From positions 1,741,001 to 1,805,000 of the forward strand of contig NZ_JAUTAH010000001.1 in the NCBI RefSeq assembly GCF_030818545.1: DNA of 64,000 nucleotides, written 5' to 3'. Position numbers and translations under genes: made by a program. The first letter of the stretch is position 1. Each line of letters opens with the position of its first letter. Source of the DNA: Brevundimonas sp. SORGH_AS_0993. Lineage in GTDB: Bacteria > Pseudomonadota > Alphaproteobacteria > Caulobacterales > Caulobacteraceae. Below the pieces are notes generated by a model that was given only the letters and a program-made list of their open reading frames with translations, was not told where the DNA came from and ran no database searches. Shown one piece after another: positions 26,287 to 33,721 of this stretch.

Positions 26287-26314
26287 AAGGGCCGAAGCTT
26301 GCGCTTCGGCCCTT
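26287..26314 (-). terminator. Terminator after the second pilin
   Basis: A perfect 12-bp stem (26287-26298 with 26303-26314), the same arms as at 25783-25810 with one loop base changed, followed on the minus strand by TTTT. It shows that the duplication included the 3' end. Confidence 0.9.
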
Positions 26315-26335
26315 CCGCGATCTCTTGGATGCGAC

Positions 26336-26512
26336 TTACTTGGAAGCGTTGTCCAGGGTCGTGGAAACCTTCGAGAAGGTCTGGTGCAGCTTGCCGCTCA
26401 TGGTCGTCAGAATGCCGATCAGGGCGACAGCGACCAGGGCGGCGATCAGGCCGTATTCGATGGCGGTGGCGCCCGATTCGTCGTTGGCGAAACGCGAGAT
26501 GAACTTGGTCAT
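26336..26512 (-). CDS. Flp-family type IVb pilin (second copy)
   Basis: 58 residues, differing from the first pilin mainly in the leader and at a few core and C-terminal positions. The same GATAIEY processing site is present. ATG 26512 follows AAGGA at about 9 bases; the longer frame from 26530 is less likely. It shares the divergent region 26513-26751 with the secretin N-domain gene; a GAGTC (GANTC) site at 26620-26624 and TTAA at 26612 lie there. Whether both pilins enter one filament is unknown. Confidence 0.93.
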   Translation of the reverse strand: MTKFISRFANDESGATAIEYGLIAALVAVALIGILTTMSGKLHQTFSKVSTTLDNASK

Positions 26513-26751
26513 GGGTAGGTTCCTTTTCAAAAATGTCTAGCGAGCTACTTGGCGGGGGGAGCCGGTGGCCCGCTTGACCCCCAAACGCAGGATGACAATC
26601 GCACACGGCCGTTAAGCCTGAGTCACGACTTGTGGTTACGCTCGAATTTACCAAAGAAAATTCTCGTGCCGTCGCTTCAGCCTTTGTTGAGAAAGTCTGG
26701 CGCATCCTGCGGGCGTCCGCGCCTGTGCGCGCCGTTTAGAAGAAGCCGCCG

Positions 26752-27180
26752 ATGTCACGTCCCGCCGCCGCGCTGATCGCCGCCCTGACCGTCGCCGCCA
26801 CGGCCGTCCTTCCTTTGGCCGCCCAGGCGCGCAGCGGCGCCGACGGCGCGCTGAATGTCGAGATCGACCGTTCCGCCCGCGTGCAGCTGCGCGGCGCCGC
26901 CGCCTCCGTCATCGTGGGCAATCCTCAGATCGCGGACGTGTCGGTGGTCGACGCCAACACCCTGTTCATCGTCGGCAAGGGCTACGGCATCACCGAGGTC
27001 GTGGCCGTCGACGGCGTCGGCCGCACCCTGTTCCAGCGCGAAATCGTCGTCAGCGGCGGCAACACCGGATCGGTGCGGGTCTGGCGCGGCGCCCAGGCGA
27101 CCGAAATGACCTGCGCGTCCACCTGCGCGCCCAGCGTTCGCACCGTGCCTTCCACCAGCTCCGGTCCGACGGCGCCCTGA
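26752..27180 (+). CDS. Pilus assembly protein with secretin N-domain only
   Basis: Exported protein of 142 residues: signal peptide to about AQA (25), then the pilus N-domain shared with CpaC (VEIDRSARVQLRGAAASVIVGNPQIADVSVVD, then TLFIVGKGYGITEVVAVD). The secretin channel domain is absent, and the tail is Thr/Ser/Pro-rich with two cysteines. It starts a plus-strand unit with two TadE-type genes and may help assemble or anchor the pilus in the periplasm. Confidence 0.85.
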   Translation: MSRPAAALIAALTVAATAVLPLAAQARSGADGALNVEIDRSARVQLRGAAASVIVGNPQIADVSVVDANTLFIVGKGYGITEVVAVDGVGRTLFQREIVVSGGNTGSVRVWRGAQATEMTCASTCAPSVRTVPSTSSGPTAP

Positions 27181-27188
27181 GCCGATCG

Positions 27189-27722
27189 GTGATCGCGCGG
27201 GGCAAATCGAGGATGCGCGGCGGACGTCGGCGCGAGGGCGCGGCGGCGGTGGAATTCGCCTTCGTGGCCCTGCCCTTCTTCTTCATGATCTTCGCCATGC
27301 TGGAGCTGGGTCTGGCCTTCGTCGTGGACTCCCTGCTGGAGAACGCCGTGGTGGAGACCAGCCGCCTGGTGCGCACGGGCCAGGCGTCCAGCCAGAAGTT
27401 CGACCAGACCAAGTTCAAGTCCGCCGTTTGCGAGCGGATGGGCGTCTTCAACAGCGACTGCCGCGATCGGCTGACAGTCGATGTGCGGGTCATTCCGCAG
27501 TTCACCACCCCCAACCCGCCCAATCCGATCAGGGACGGCGAGATGGATCCGAAGCAGGTCATCTATGACGGGGGCCAGCCGGGCGATCTGATCCTGGTGC
27601 GGGCCTGGTATCAGCAGCCCCTGGTGACGCCGCTTCTCAGCCAGGCCGGATCGCGCCTGAAGAACGGCGCCCTGCTGCTCAGCGCCGCCACCGCCTTCCG
27701 CAACGAGCCGTGGAATGTCTAG
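27189..27722 (+). CDS. TadE-family pseudopilin
   Basis: 177 residues with the TadE start: basic leader, GAAAVEFAFVALPFFFMIFAMLELGLAF (Glu at +5-like position in VEFAF) and a periplasmic tail containing two cysteines (AVCERMG, NSDCRDR). Processed by the prepilin peptidase in other systems. It overlaps the following TadE-like gene by 8 bases, suggesting coupled synthesis of the pair. Confidence 0.9.
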   Translation: MIARGKSRMRGGRRREGAAAVEFAFVALPFFFMIFAMLELGLAFVVDSLLENAVVETSRLVRTGQASSQKFDQTKFKSAVCERMGVFNSDCRDRLTVDVRVIPQFTTPNPPNPIRDGEMDPKQVIYDGGQPGDLILVRAWYQQPLVTPLLSQAGSRLKNGALLLSAATAFRNEPWNV

Positions 27723-28251
27723 GCGCGCCTTACGATCCATGGGCGGCGACACGCGCGGCGGCGCGGCGATCGAATTCGCCTTCCTGGCGCCGATCATGAT
27801 CCTGCTCTACTTCGGCATGATCGAATATTGTCAGGGCTATATGGCGTTGAAGCGCACCGGCCACACAGCCTCCATGGTCGCGGACCTGGTGTCCCAGACC
27901 GACGCCACCACCCCGGCCCAGATTTCCGACATCTTCGCCATCGGCGAACTGATCATGAGCCCCTTCCCGACCGCCACGCTGAAACAGCGCGTCAGCAGCG
28001 TGACCCGCGTTTCGGCCAACACCTACAAGGTCGACTGGAGCCGGACCAAGGGCATGAGCGACAAGTTGAAGCCCCAGGACGCCGACGTGCCGGCCGATAT
28101 GCTGGAAAACGGCGAGTCGGTCATCGTGTCGGAGACCTTCTACGACTACCAGTCGTCGTTCAGCCAGATGGCGCCCGGCCTCTTCCACTTCAAACGGGTG
28201 GCCTATCTGCGGCCGCGCACCGTCGAAACCGTTCCCTGCACCGGCTGCTGA
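27715..28251 (+). CDS. TadE/TadG-type pseudopilin, second
   Basis: 178 residues beginning GGDTRGGAAIEFAFLAPIMILLYFGMIEY, the same pilin-like helix with glutamate, followed by a periplasmic domain (DLVSQTDATTPAQISDIFAIG) and an end CTGC. It overlaps the first TadE gene by 8 bases upstream and the convergent pabB by 49 bases at its 3' end. Confidence 0.88.
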   Translation: MSRRALRSMGGDTRGGAAIEFAFLAPIMILLYFGMIEYCQGYMALKRTGHTASMVADLVSQTDATTPAQISDIFAIGELIMSPFPTATLKQRVSSVTRVSANTYKVDWSRTKGMSDKLKPQDADVPADMLENGESVIVSETFYDYQSSFSQMAPGLFHFKRVAYLRPRTVETVPCTGC

Positions 28252-29552
28252 CCGACCAGGGCGTCGCGCAGGGCCTCGATCTTGGCCTCGGTCTCCAGCC
28301 GCTCGGCGTCGGGATCGCTGTCCGCGACCAGGCCAGCGCCGGCTAGGGTGCGATAGCGCCAGCGACCGCCGATCCGCTGAAAGCCCGCCGTGCGGATCAG
28401 GACAGAGGCGGTCAAGCCGCCGTCCGCCTCGATCAGAAACAGGGACCCGCACCAGGGCCCGCGCGGCGGCTCGTGGCCCGCGATCACCTTCATCGCCTGA
28501 TGCTTGGGGGCCCCGGTGATCGAGCCGGGCGGAAAGGTGGCCTCCAGAAGGTCCGCCGCGCCCACGCCTGCCGTCGCGGCGCCCGTCACGGTCGAGACCA
28601 GATGATGGACGGTGGGATGGCTCTCGACCGCGAACAGCCGCTCGACCTTGACCGAACCGGGCGTGCAGACGCGCGACAGATCGTTCCGCATCAAATCGAC
28701 GATCATCAGGTTCTCGGCGCGGTCCTTGGCGCTGGCGATCAGGTCGGCAGCCAGGGCGGCGTCCTTGGCGGGATCGTCGGCGCGGGCGCGGGTGCCCTTG
28801 ATCGGCCGCGCCTCCACCCGGCGCGTTCGGGCGTCGAAGGCCAGAAACAGCTCGGGCGAGTTCGAGACGATCGCCCGGTCGCCCAACCGCCAATAGGCCC
28901 CGAACGGCGCGGCGCGTTGCGTCTGAAGGCGCAGAAAGACGTCGAAGGGTCGGCCTTCGGGCGTCAGGACGCCGGACCAGGCGCGCGCGACATTGGCCTG
29001 GAACAGTTCGCCCGCCGCGATGCGAGCGACCACGTCGGCCACGGCGTCCCGATAGACCTGGGGCGGCGCCTCGGCGTCAAAGGTCTCGGCCGGCGGCGAG
29101 GGCGTCTGAAACAGCGTCGCCCGATCCCGCCAGGCCAGCGCCTTGCGCGCCGCGATCCGGGCCTTTTCCGTCGTCGCGCCCCGCCCGACGGCGCGAACCG
29201 TCCGTGCGTGATGATCGAAGGTCAGCAGGGCCGGATAGCGGGCCAGCATCAGGTCGGGCCACACCGTGTCGCGTGGCCCCGTCGCCGGTCGCGCCCCGGC
29301 GTCATAGGCGGCCAGACCCACGGTCCCCGGCCCGAACGCCTCCTGGCGCAGGGCGGCGAAGGGCGCGGCGTCCTCGAGCGGCCCCGTCCGCGTCAGATCC
29401 GGCTGGGCCCCGATGTGCGACCAGCGCCCGCCGGGTCCCCCGTCCGACAGCAGGATCAGGACGCCGTCGCCGTCTCCCAGGCCGGCCGCGACCTGAACCG
29501 GCTCGGTCCAGGGCGCCGACAGGACGACGCTCTCGGTCAGGGGCGCGTTCAA
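28203..29552 (-). CDS. pabB: Aminodeoxychorismate synthase component I
   Basis: Makes aminodeoxychorismate for folate. The 449-residue chorismate-binding protein carries GELFQANVARAWSG, IVSNSPELFLAFDARTRRVEARPIKGTRAR, where the PIKGT lysine separates PabB from TrpE (PIAGT), DRAENLMIVDLMRNDLSRVC and GSITGAPKHQAMKVI. The C terminus overlaps the TadE-like gene on the other strand. No PabA or PabC domain is fused. It overlaps the upstream phosphatase by 4 bases (ATGA). Confidence 0.93.
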   Translation of the reverse strand: MNAPLTESVVLSAPWTEPVQVAAGLGDGDGVLILLSDGGPGGRWSHIGAQPDLTRTGPLEDAAPFAALRQEAFGPGTVGLAAYDAGARPATGPRDTVWPDLMLARYPALLTFDHHARTVRAVGRGATTEKARIAARKALAWRDRATLFQTPSPPAETFDAEAPPQVYRDAVADVVARIAAGELFQANVARAWSGVLTPEGRPFDVFLRLQTQRAAPFGAYWRLGDRAIVSNSPELFLAFDARTRRVEARPIKGTRARADDPAKDAALAADLIASAKDRAENLMIVDLMRNDLSRVCTPGSVKVERLFAVESHPTVHHLVSTVTGAATAGVGAADLLEATFPPGSITGAPKHQAMKVIAGHEPPRGPWCGSLFLIEADGGLTASVLIRTAGFQRIGGRWRYRTLAGAGLVADSDPDAERLETEAKIEALRDALVGQQPVQGTVSTVRGRR

Positions 29553-30328
29553 GCCGACAGCCGGGCGACGATCCGGTCGCGCAAGGCTCCATCGACGTTC
29601 AGAGCCCGCTCCAGATAGGCGTCGATGGAGCCGAAATCCGTCTGGATGGCCTCGAAGGCGGCCTCAAGATAGACGGGCTCGACGCCCAGAAAGGCGACCA
29701 ACGCATCCTCGGACGCCAGGCGGCCGGTCAGGGCGTGCAACTGTTTGGCGATGGCGGGGGCGCGGCCCGGCAGATCGACCGCCGTATTGGTCAGCAGATA
29801 GTCCGCGATCAGATCGTCACGCCCCACGCCCAGCAGGTGATGCGTCAGGGCCGCCAGCACGCCCGTCCGGTCCTTGCCCGCCGCGCAGTGGATCAGCACC
29901 GCCCCCTCGGCCTCGCCCAGGGCCCGGAAATAACGGCCGAAGACGTCCAGATGGGCGGCGTCGAACGGCAGGGCGCGATAGGTCCGGGTCATGAATCGAC
30001 GGCCGGAATCGGGCGTCAGGTCCTGGGTCTTCAGGAAGGTGAGGTGCGGCGCCTCCACCCCGTCGTCGACACCGCCTTCGATCACCCGACCGGCGAAACC
30101 GTCATAGCGCCGCGACGGCTGGTCCCGCCGCTCTCCGGGCCGGCGCAGATCGACGATGGTGCGGACATCCATGGCCTTCAGCCGGGCCAGATCGGCGTCG
30201 GTCGCGCGGGCATGGTGGGCCGAACGCAACAGAAGGCCCGAACGGATGCGCCGCCCGGCCGCCGTGTCGTAGTCGCCGTAGTCCCGGACATTGTCGATGC
30301 GTTCGAAGCTGTGGAGACGGCTGGTCAT
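29549..30328 (-). CDS. Tyrosine-specific protein phosphatase (DSP-like)
   Basis: 259 residues of the bacterial Y_phosphatase3 family. The N-terminal NVRDYGDY and RSGLLLRSAHHA segments and the P-loop HCAAGKDRTG at 147-156 (nucleophile C148, R154) are intact; the general acid lies in the preceding loops. The lysine in the P-loop (GKDRTG) is typical of lipid- or PTP-like phosphatases that may act on phosphoinositides. ATG overlaps into pabB through ATGA coupling. Confidence 0.9.
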   Translation of the reverse strand: MTSRLHSFERIDNVRDYGDYDTAAGRRIRSGLLLRSAHHARATDADLARLKAMDVRTIVDLRRPGERRDQPSRRYDGFAGRVIEGGVDDGVEAPHLTFLKTQDLTPDSGRRFMTRTYRALPFDAAHLDVFGRYFRALGEAEGAVLIHCAAGKDRTGVLAALTHHLLGVGRDDLIADYLLTNTAVDLPGRAPAIAKQLHALTGRLASEDALVAFLGVEPVYLEAAFEAIQTDFGSIDAYLERALNVDGALRDRIVARLSA

Positions 30329-30337
30329 CCCGGCTCC

Positions 30338-30640
30338 TTAGCGCGTCGGCAACAGCGCCGCCATCGCATCGAGATAGTCCAGAAAGGCGGTTCGGCCCGC
30401 CTCTGTCAGCCGGGCCTGGGTCAGGGGCTTTCGACCGTTGAAGCTCTTTTCCACGGCGACCAGACCGGCCTCCTCCAGCTTTCGCAGATGGACCGACAGA
30501 TTGCCGTCCGTCGTCTGAAGCCGGGTCTTCAGGGTGTTGAAGTCGGCGGAGTCCGCGCCCGACAGATAGGCCATGATCCCCAGGCGGATACGGCCGTGAA
30601 TGACGTCGTCGATCCGGCCGATGTCGAAATCGTCGGCCAT
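30338..30640 (-). CDS. Winged-helix transcriptional regulator (MarR/ArsR-like, HTH_27)
   Basis: 100-residue one-domain regulator: IDDVIHGRIRLGIMAYLS, then NTLKTRLQTTDGNLSVHLRKLEEAGLVAVEKSFNGRKPLTQARLTEAGR, the HTH and wing of the HTH_27 group. ATG 30640 lies 2 bases after the stop of the membrane protein gene, so the two are cotranscribed and the pair is a common two-gene unit. It probably binds the ACTTT-N7-AAAGT site upstream of the unit. Confidence 0.88.
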   Translation of the reverse strand: MADDFDIGRIDDVIHGRIRLGIMAYLSGADSADFNTLKTRLQTTDGNLSVHLRKLEEAGLVAVEKSFNGRKPLTQARLTEAGRTAFLDYLDAMAALLPTR

Positions 30641-30642
30641 GA

Positions 30643-31266
30643 TCAGACGATCTCCGACGGTTCCTGCCGCATCAGGATCAGGCCGGGGATCAGGGCCACC
30701 GCGATCAGGACCGCCGTGAAGACCGGGAAGATCAGCGGATCGGTCACGAACCAGGCCACGGCCACCGCCCCGGCGTAGGAGGCCAGCGCCGTCAGCGACA
30801 TCCAGCGGGTTCGGGTCATGGCCGCGCCGACCATCCAGGCCGATCCATAGGCGACCAGCACCGTCGTCGGCATGACCGACATCCACGACCAGTGGCCGGT
30901 CTTCACCGACAAGGCGACCAGAGACAGCCAAGTCACGAAGATGCCGTAGCCCACGGCCTCCCACGCCGCGCCGACCGAACGGTTGCTGGCCGAATGGAAG
31001 CCCGGCTTGGTCTTGATCCGGCCGATCAGCACCGTCACGGCCCCGGCGAAGATCACGCCGGCGGCGACCCAGAGCCACAGCTGGGCCCAGGGATTGACGT
31101 TGATCAATCCGCTCTGGATGGCCCATTGGCACAGATTGGCCCCGCCGAAGACGACGCCGGCCGTCACCAGGATCGGGCCCGCCAGCAGCGGCGCGTTTCG
31201 GCCTTCGTGCGCCAGACCGCGCAGATAGGCGATGTCGTCTTGAACGGCTTGAGTGTCGCGGGTCAT
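30643..31266 (-). CDS. Multi-pass membrane protein paired with a winged-helix regulator
   Basis: 207 residues, a short soluble start (QAVQDDIAYLRGLAHEGR) and then about six helices in three hydrophobic pairs, ending in a cytoplasmic tail. Genes of this kind usually accompany HTH_27 regulators; the function is not known. ATG 31266 has GGAGG 5-6 bases upstream and sits 40 bases from the operator-like palindrome; the longer frame from 31380 crosses a terminator and is rejected. Confidence 0.82.
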   Translation of the reverse strand: MTRDTQAVQDDIAYLRGLAHEGRNAPLLAGPILVTAGVVFGGANLCQWAIQSGLINVNPWAQLWLWVAAGVIFAGAVTVLIGRIKTKPGFHSASNRSVGAAWEAVGYGIFVTWLSLVALSVKTGHWSWMSVMPTTVLVAYGSAWMVGAAMTRTRWMSLTALASYAGAVAVAWFVTDPLIFPVFTAVLIAVALIPGLILMRQEPSEIV

Positions 31267-31305
31267 GAGCGCCTCCGAATGTCGATACGCCACTCTCGCC
31301 CATTT

Positions 31306-31322
31306 ACTTTGAGATGTAAAGT
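31306..31322 (-). promoter_or_regulatory. Operator-like palindrome ACTTT-N7-AAAGT
   Basis: Seventeen bases with 5-base inverted ends, 40 bases upstream of the membrane protein start. The first 14 bases recur exactly at 60306-60319, 41 bases before an unrelated gene. A good candidate for the binding site of the winged-helix regulator of this operon. Confidence 0.6.
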
Positions 31323-31352
31323 TCTTTTTCTGAGGCGATGGCGACAAAAAGA

Positions 31353-31380
31353 ATGGGGCGACGCCGAAGCGTCGCCCCAT
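31353..31380 (-). terminator. Strong terminator of the two-gene envelope operon
   Basis: A perfect 12-bp stem (31353-31364 with 31369-31380) closed by a CGAA/TTCG tetraloop and followed on the minus strand by TTCTTTTT. It ends the transcript of the gene at 31462-31869. Confidence 0.9.
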
Positions 31381-31461
31381 GATGTCTTCGGCTTTCGCCG
31401 CGCCCTAAATCCGAGTCGCGCCGCCACGTCCACGCCGTCGATGCGTCAGGCGCTCCCGGCT

Positions 31462-31869
31462 TCAGCGACGGCGCCGACGGCCGTAGCCGCCCTGGTCCAT
31501 CTTGCGATCGGCCACCATGCTGGCGACGATGGCGGCCAGGGCCGGGTTGCGCAGCAGGAGGAAGGCCGCGCCCAGGCCGCCGACCGCGCCGATGATCGGC
31601 CGCTCACGCACCAGATGAAGCAGCTTGCCGACCAGACCGTCGGGAGCGTCCTCGTCCTCCTCGTCGTCGCTGTCTCCCCGCAGGAAGATCAGGGCGACGA
31701 TCAGGGCGACCAGGGCGAAGACGCCGAAGGTGATCGCGGCGGCCCCCAGCGGCGTCATCACCAGGCTGAGGCCATAGAAGACGCACAGACCCAGGAAGAT
31801 CACGGCCAGGAAGACACTGGCGGCGACGATGGCCGTCGCCACCACCCGTTTGACGATGCCCTTGAACAT
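31462..31869 (-). CDS. Small membrane protein with acidic loop, function unknown
   Basis: 135 residues: helices at about 10-32 and 42-64, a strongly acidic loop (DSDDEEDEDAPD, 66-77), then a weaker hydrophobic stretch (about 93-120) and a Gly/Arg tail. Resembles holin-like or envelope-stress membrane proteins only loosely. Its start overlaps the stop of the DUF883-like gene (ATGA), so the two act together. Confidence 0.7.
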   Translation of the reverse strand: MFKGIVKRVVATAIVAASVFLAVIFLGLCVFYGLSLVMTPLGAAAITFGVFALVALIVALIFLRGDSDDEEDEDAPDGLVGKLLHLVRERPIIGAVGGLGAAFLLLRNPALAAIVASMVADRKMDQGGYGRRRRR

Positions 31870-32213
31870 CAGCGACGGCGGCCGGCCAGCAGCAGGCCCA
31901 GCAGCACGCCGACGCCCAGGGCGATGGCGGTCGATTGCAGCGGACGTTCCTGCACCCGCTCGACGACATAGCGTTGCGCCTCGTCCAGACGCTCGGCGGC
32001 GTCGTCGTAATATTCGCGGCCGCGCTCGCGGGCGGTTTCGTAATAGCCGCGCGCCTGTTCGCGCACTTCCTCGCCCTTGGCGCGCAGGCGGGTCTCGGCT
32101 TCCGCGGCCTTTTCACGCAGGCGCTGGGTCTCTTCGCGGGCGCCGGTCTTCAGATCCTCCTTGAGGGCCTTCAGGTCGGCCTTGATGTCTTCTCGTGCCT
32201 TGGTGGTGGCCAT
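31869..32213 (-). CDS. DUF883/ElaB-YqjD-like membrane-anchored coiled-coil protein
   Basis: 114 residues: a long charged helix (about 1-85, heptad pattern with many Lys/Glu/Arg) and one C-terminal helix LQSTAIALGVGVLLGLLLAGRRR, the ElaB/YqjD architecture. In enterics such proteins tether ribosomes to the membrane in stationary phase; that role is not shown here. The downstream gene is translationally coupled. Confidence 0.8.
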   Translation of the reverse strand: MATTKAREDIKADLKALKEDLKTGAREETQRLREKAAEAETRLRAKGEEVREQARGYYETARERGREYYDDAAERLDEAQRYVVERVQERPLQSTAIALGVGVLLGLLLAGRRR

Positions 32214-32351
32214 GATGCGCGCTCCGGGGTTTCAAGCTTTGCGATAGAATAGGGGTCCCCGTCCCCCAACGCCACACCCCCTGAGGGGTTCCGTTCGCCG
32301 AACGCGCGCGGCCCCTCGTCACGCCGTTTTCGGCGGGCTAGTTTGCGCGCC

Positions 32352-33005
32352 ATGATCCAATGGCTGTTTGCGCCCCCCGCGACCCCGTCCCTGCCCATCG
32401 TCGGCGACGACCGACGCTTTCCCGTCCGCCGTATCCTGTGCGTCGGCCAGAACTACGCCGCCCATGCGCGCGAGATGGGCTCGGACCCTGACAAGCAGAC
32501 GCCCTTCTTCTTCTGCAAGCCCGCCGACGCCGTGGTCAGCGACGGCCGCAACCCCGCCTATCCCTCGGCCACCGAGAGCCTGCATTACGAGGCCGAACTG
32601 GTCGCGGCCATTGGCGAGGGGGGCGTCATCGTGGGCTGGGCGGCGGGATGCGACCTGACGCGACGCGACCTCCAGGCCGAGGCCAAGAAGACCGGACGCC
32701 CCTGGGACGCCGCCAAGGGGTTCGATCAGTCCGCGCCCTGCGGCGCCCTGACCCTGGGCGCGCTGCCGGCGCCGGCGGGGGCCATCAGTCTGACTGTGAA
32801 CGGCGAGACGAAACAGTCGGGGACGCTGGACGACATGATCCTGAACCCGCTGCGGATCGTCGAGGCGGCGGCGCGGCTGTGGACCCTTCGGGCCGGGGAC
32901 CTGATCTTCACCGGCACCCCGTCGGGCGTCGGGCCGGTGGTGCGCGGCGACCGGGTGGACGTGACCATAGAGGGCCTGGCGCCCCTGTCGTTCGAGGTGG
33001 TCTGA
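32352..33005 (+). CDS. Fumarylacetoacetate hydrolase-family protein
   Basis: 217 residues of the FAH fold: RILCVGQNYAAHAREMG, FFFCKPADAVV, HYEAELVAAIG (metal-binding glutamates), WAAGCDLTRRDLQ and FTGTPSGVGPV. It hydrolyses C-C bonds of 1,3-diketo acids; with the isomerase next to it, fumarylpyruvate or fumarylacetoacetate is the likely substrate. ATG 32352 replaces a TTG 9 bases earlier. Its TGA overlaps the next ATG (TGATG). Confidence 0.88.
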   Translation: MIQWLFAPPATPSLPIVGDDRRFPVRRILCVGQNYAAHAREMGSDPDKQTPFFFCKPADAVVSDGRNPAYPSATESLHYEAELVAAIGEGGVIVGWAAGCDLTRRDLQAEAKKTGRPWDAAKGFDQSAPCGALTLGALPAPAGAISLTVNGETKQSGTLDDMILNPLRIVEAAARLWTLRAGDLIFTGTPSGVGPVVRGDRVDVTIEGLAPLSFEVV

Positions 33006-33640
33006 TGATCCTGCATGGCTATTGGCGCTCGGGCGCCAGCTACCGGGTGCGGATCGCCCTGAACCTGAAGGGGCTAGGCTACGACCTGGCCGCCCGCGAC
33101 CTGAGGAAGGGCGCGCAGAAGGCGGCCGACTATGTGGCCCTGAATCCGCAAGGGATGGTGCCGGCGCTTCAGGTCGGCGACGCCGTGCTGATCCAGAGCC
33201 CGGCCATCCTGGAATGGCTGGAAGAAGCCCACCCCGAGCCGCCCCTGCTGCCGGCCGGCGCCGCCGACCGCGCCCATGTTCGCGCGATGGCCGCCGTCGT
33301 CGGCTGCGACATTCATCCGTTGAACAATCTGCGGGTGCTCGGCGCCCTGAGAAAGGAATTCGGCGCGGATCAGGCGACCATCGACGCCTGGGCCGCGCGC
33401 TGGATCACGCCGGGCTTCGACGCCCTGGAGGCCCTGGTCGCGCGCGACGGCGGGGGGTTCTGCTTCGGCGACGCCCCCACCCTGGCGGATTGCTATTTGA
33501 TTCCACAGCTTTATTCGGCGCGGCGGTTCAATGTCGACACGGGCGCCTGGGCCGGCCTGACCGCCATCGAGACGCGCGCGCTGGCCCGCCCCGCCTTCGC
33601 CGACGCCCATCCCGACCGACAGCCGGACGCCGACATCTGA
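33005..33640 (+). CDS. maiA: Maleylacetoacetate/maleylpyruvate isomerase (GST fold)
   Basis: 211-residue zeta-class glutathione transferase. The N-terminal thioredoxin domain has the zeta-type SGASYRVRIALNLKGL, NPQGMVPALQVGDAVLIQSPAILEWLEE (glutathione-binding QSP) and the helical domain has CDIHPLNNLRVLGAL. It is translationally coupled to the FAH gene by a 1-base overlap, so the two consecutive steps are made together. No homogentisate or gentisate dioxygenase lies in the window, so the parent pathway stays open. Confidence 0.93.
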   Translation: MILHGYWRSGASYRVRIALNLKGLGYDLAARDLRKGAQKAADYVALNPQGMVPALQVGDAVLIQSPAILEWLEEAHPEPPLLPAGAADRAHVRAMAAVVGCDIHPLNNLRVLGALRKEFGADQATIDAWAARWITPGFDALEALVARDGGGFCFGDAPTLADCYLIPQLYSARRFNVDTGAWAGLTAIETRALARPAFADAHPDRQPDADI

Positions 33641-33721
33641 CGCATACCGACGGTGTATAAGTAAGGTTCGCGTAAGGTCTCGCTCAGCGTCCCTTAAGCA
33701 TTGTGCGCGCATGGTGGGCCC

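Noticed and set aside
31267..31380. N-terminal extension of the membrane protein to 31380
   Set aside because: It would translate through the 31353-31380 terminator and the operator; GGAGG before 31266 marks the true start.
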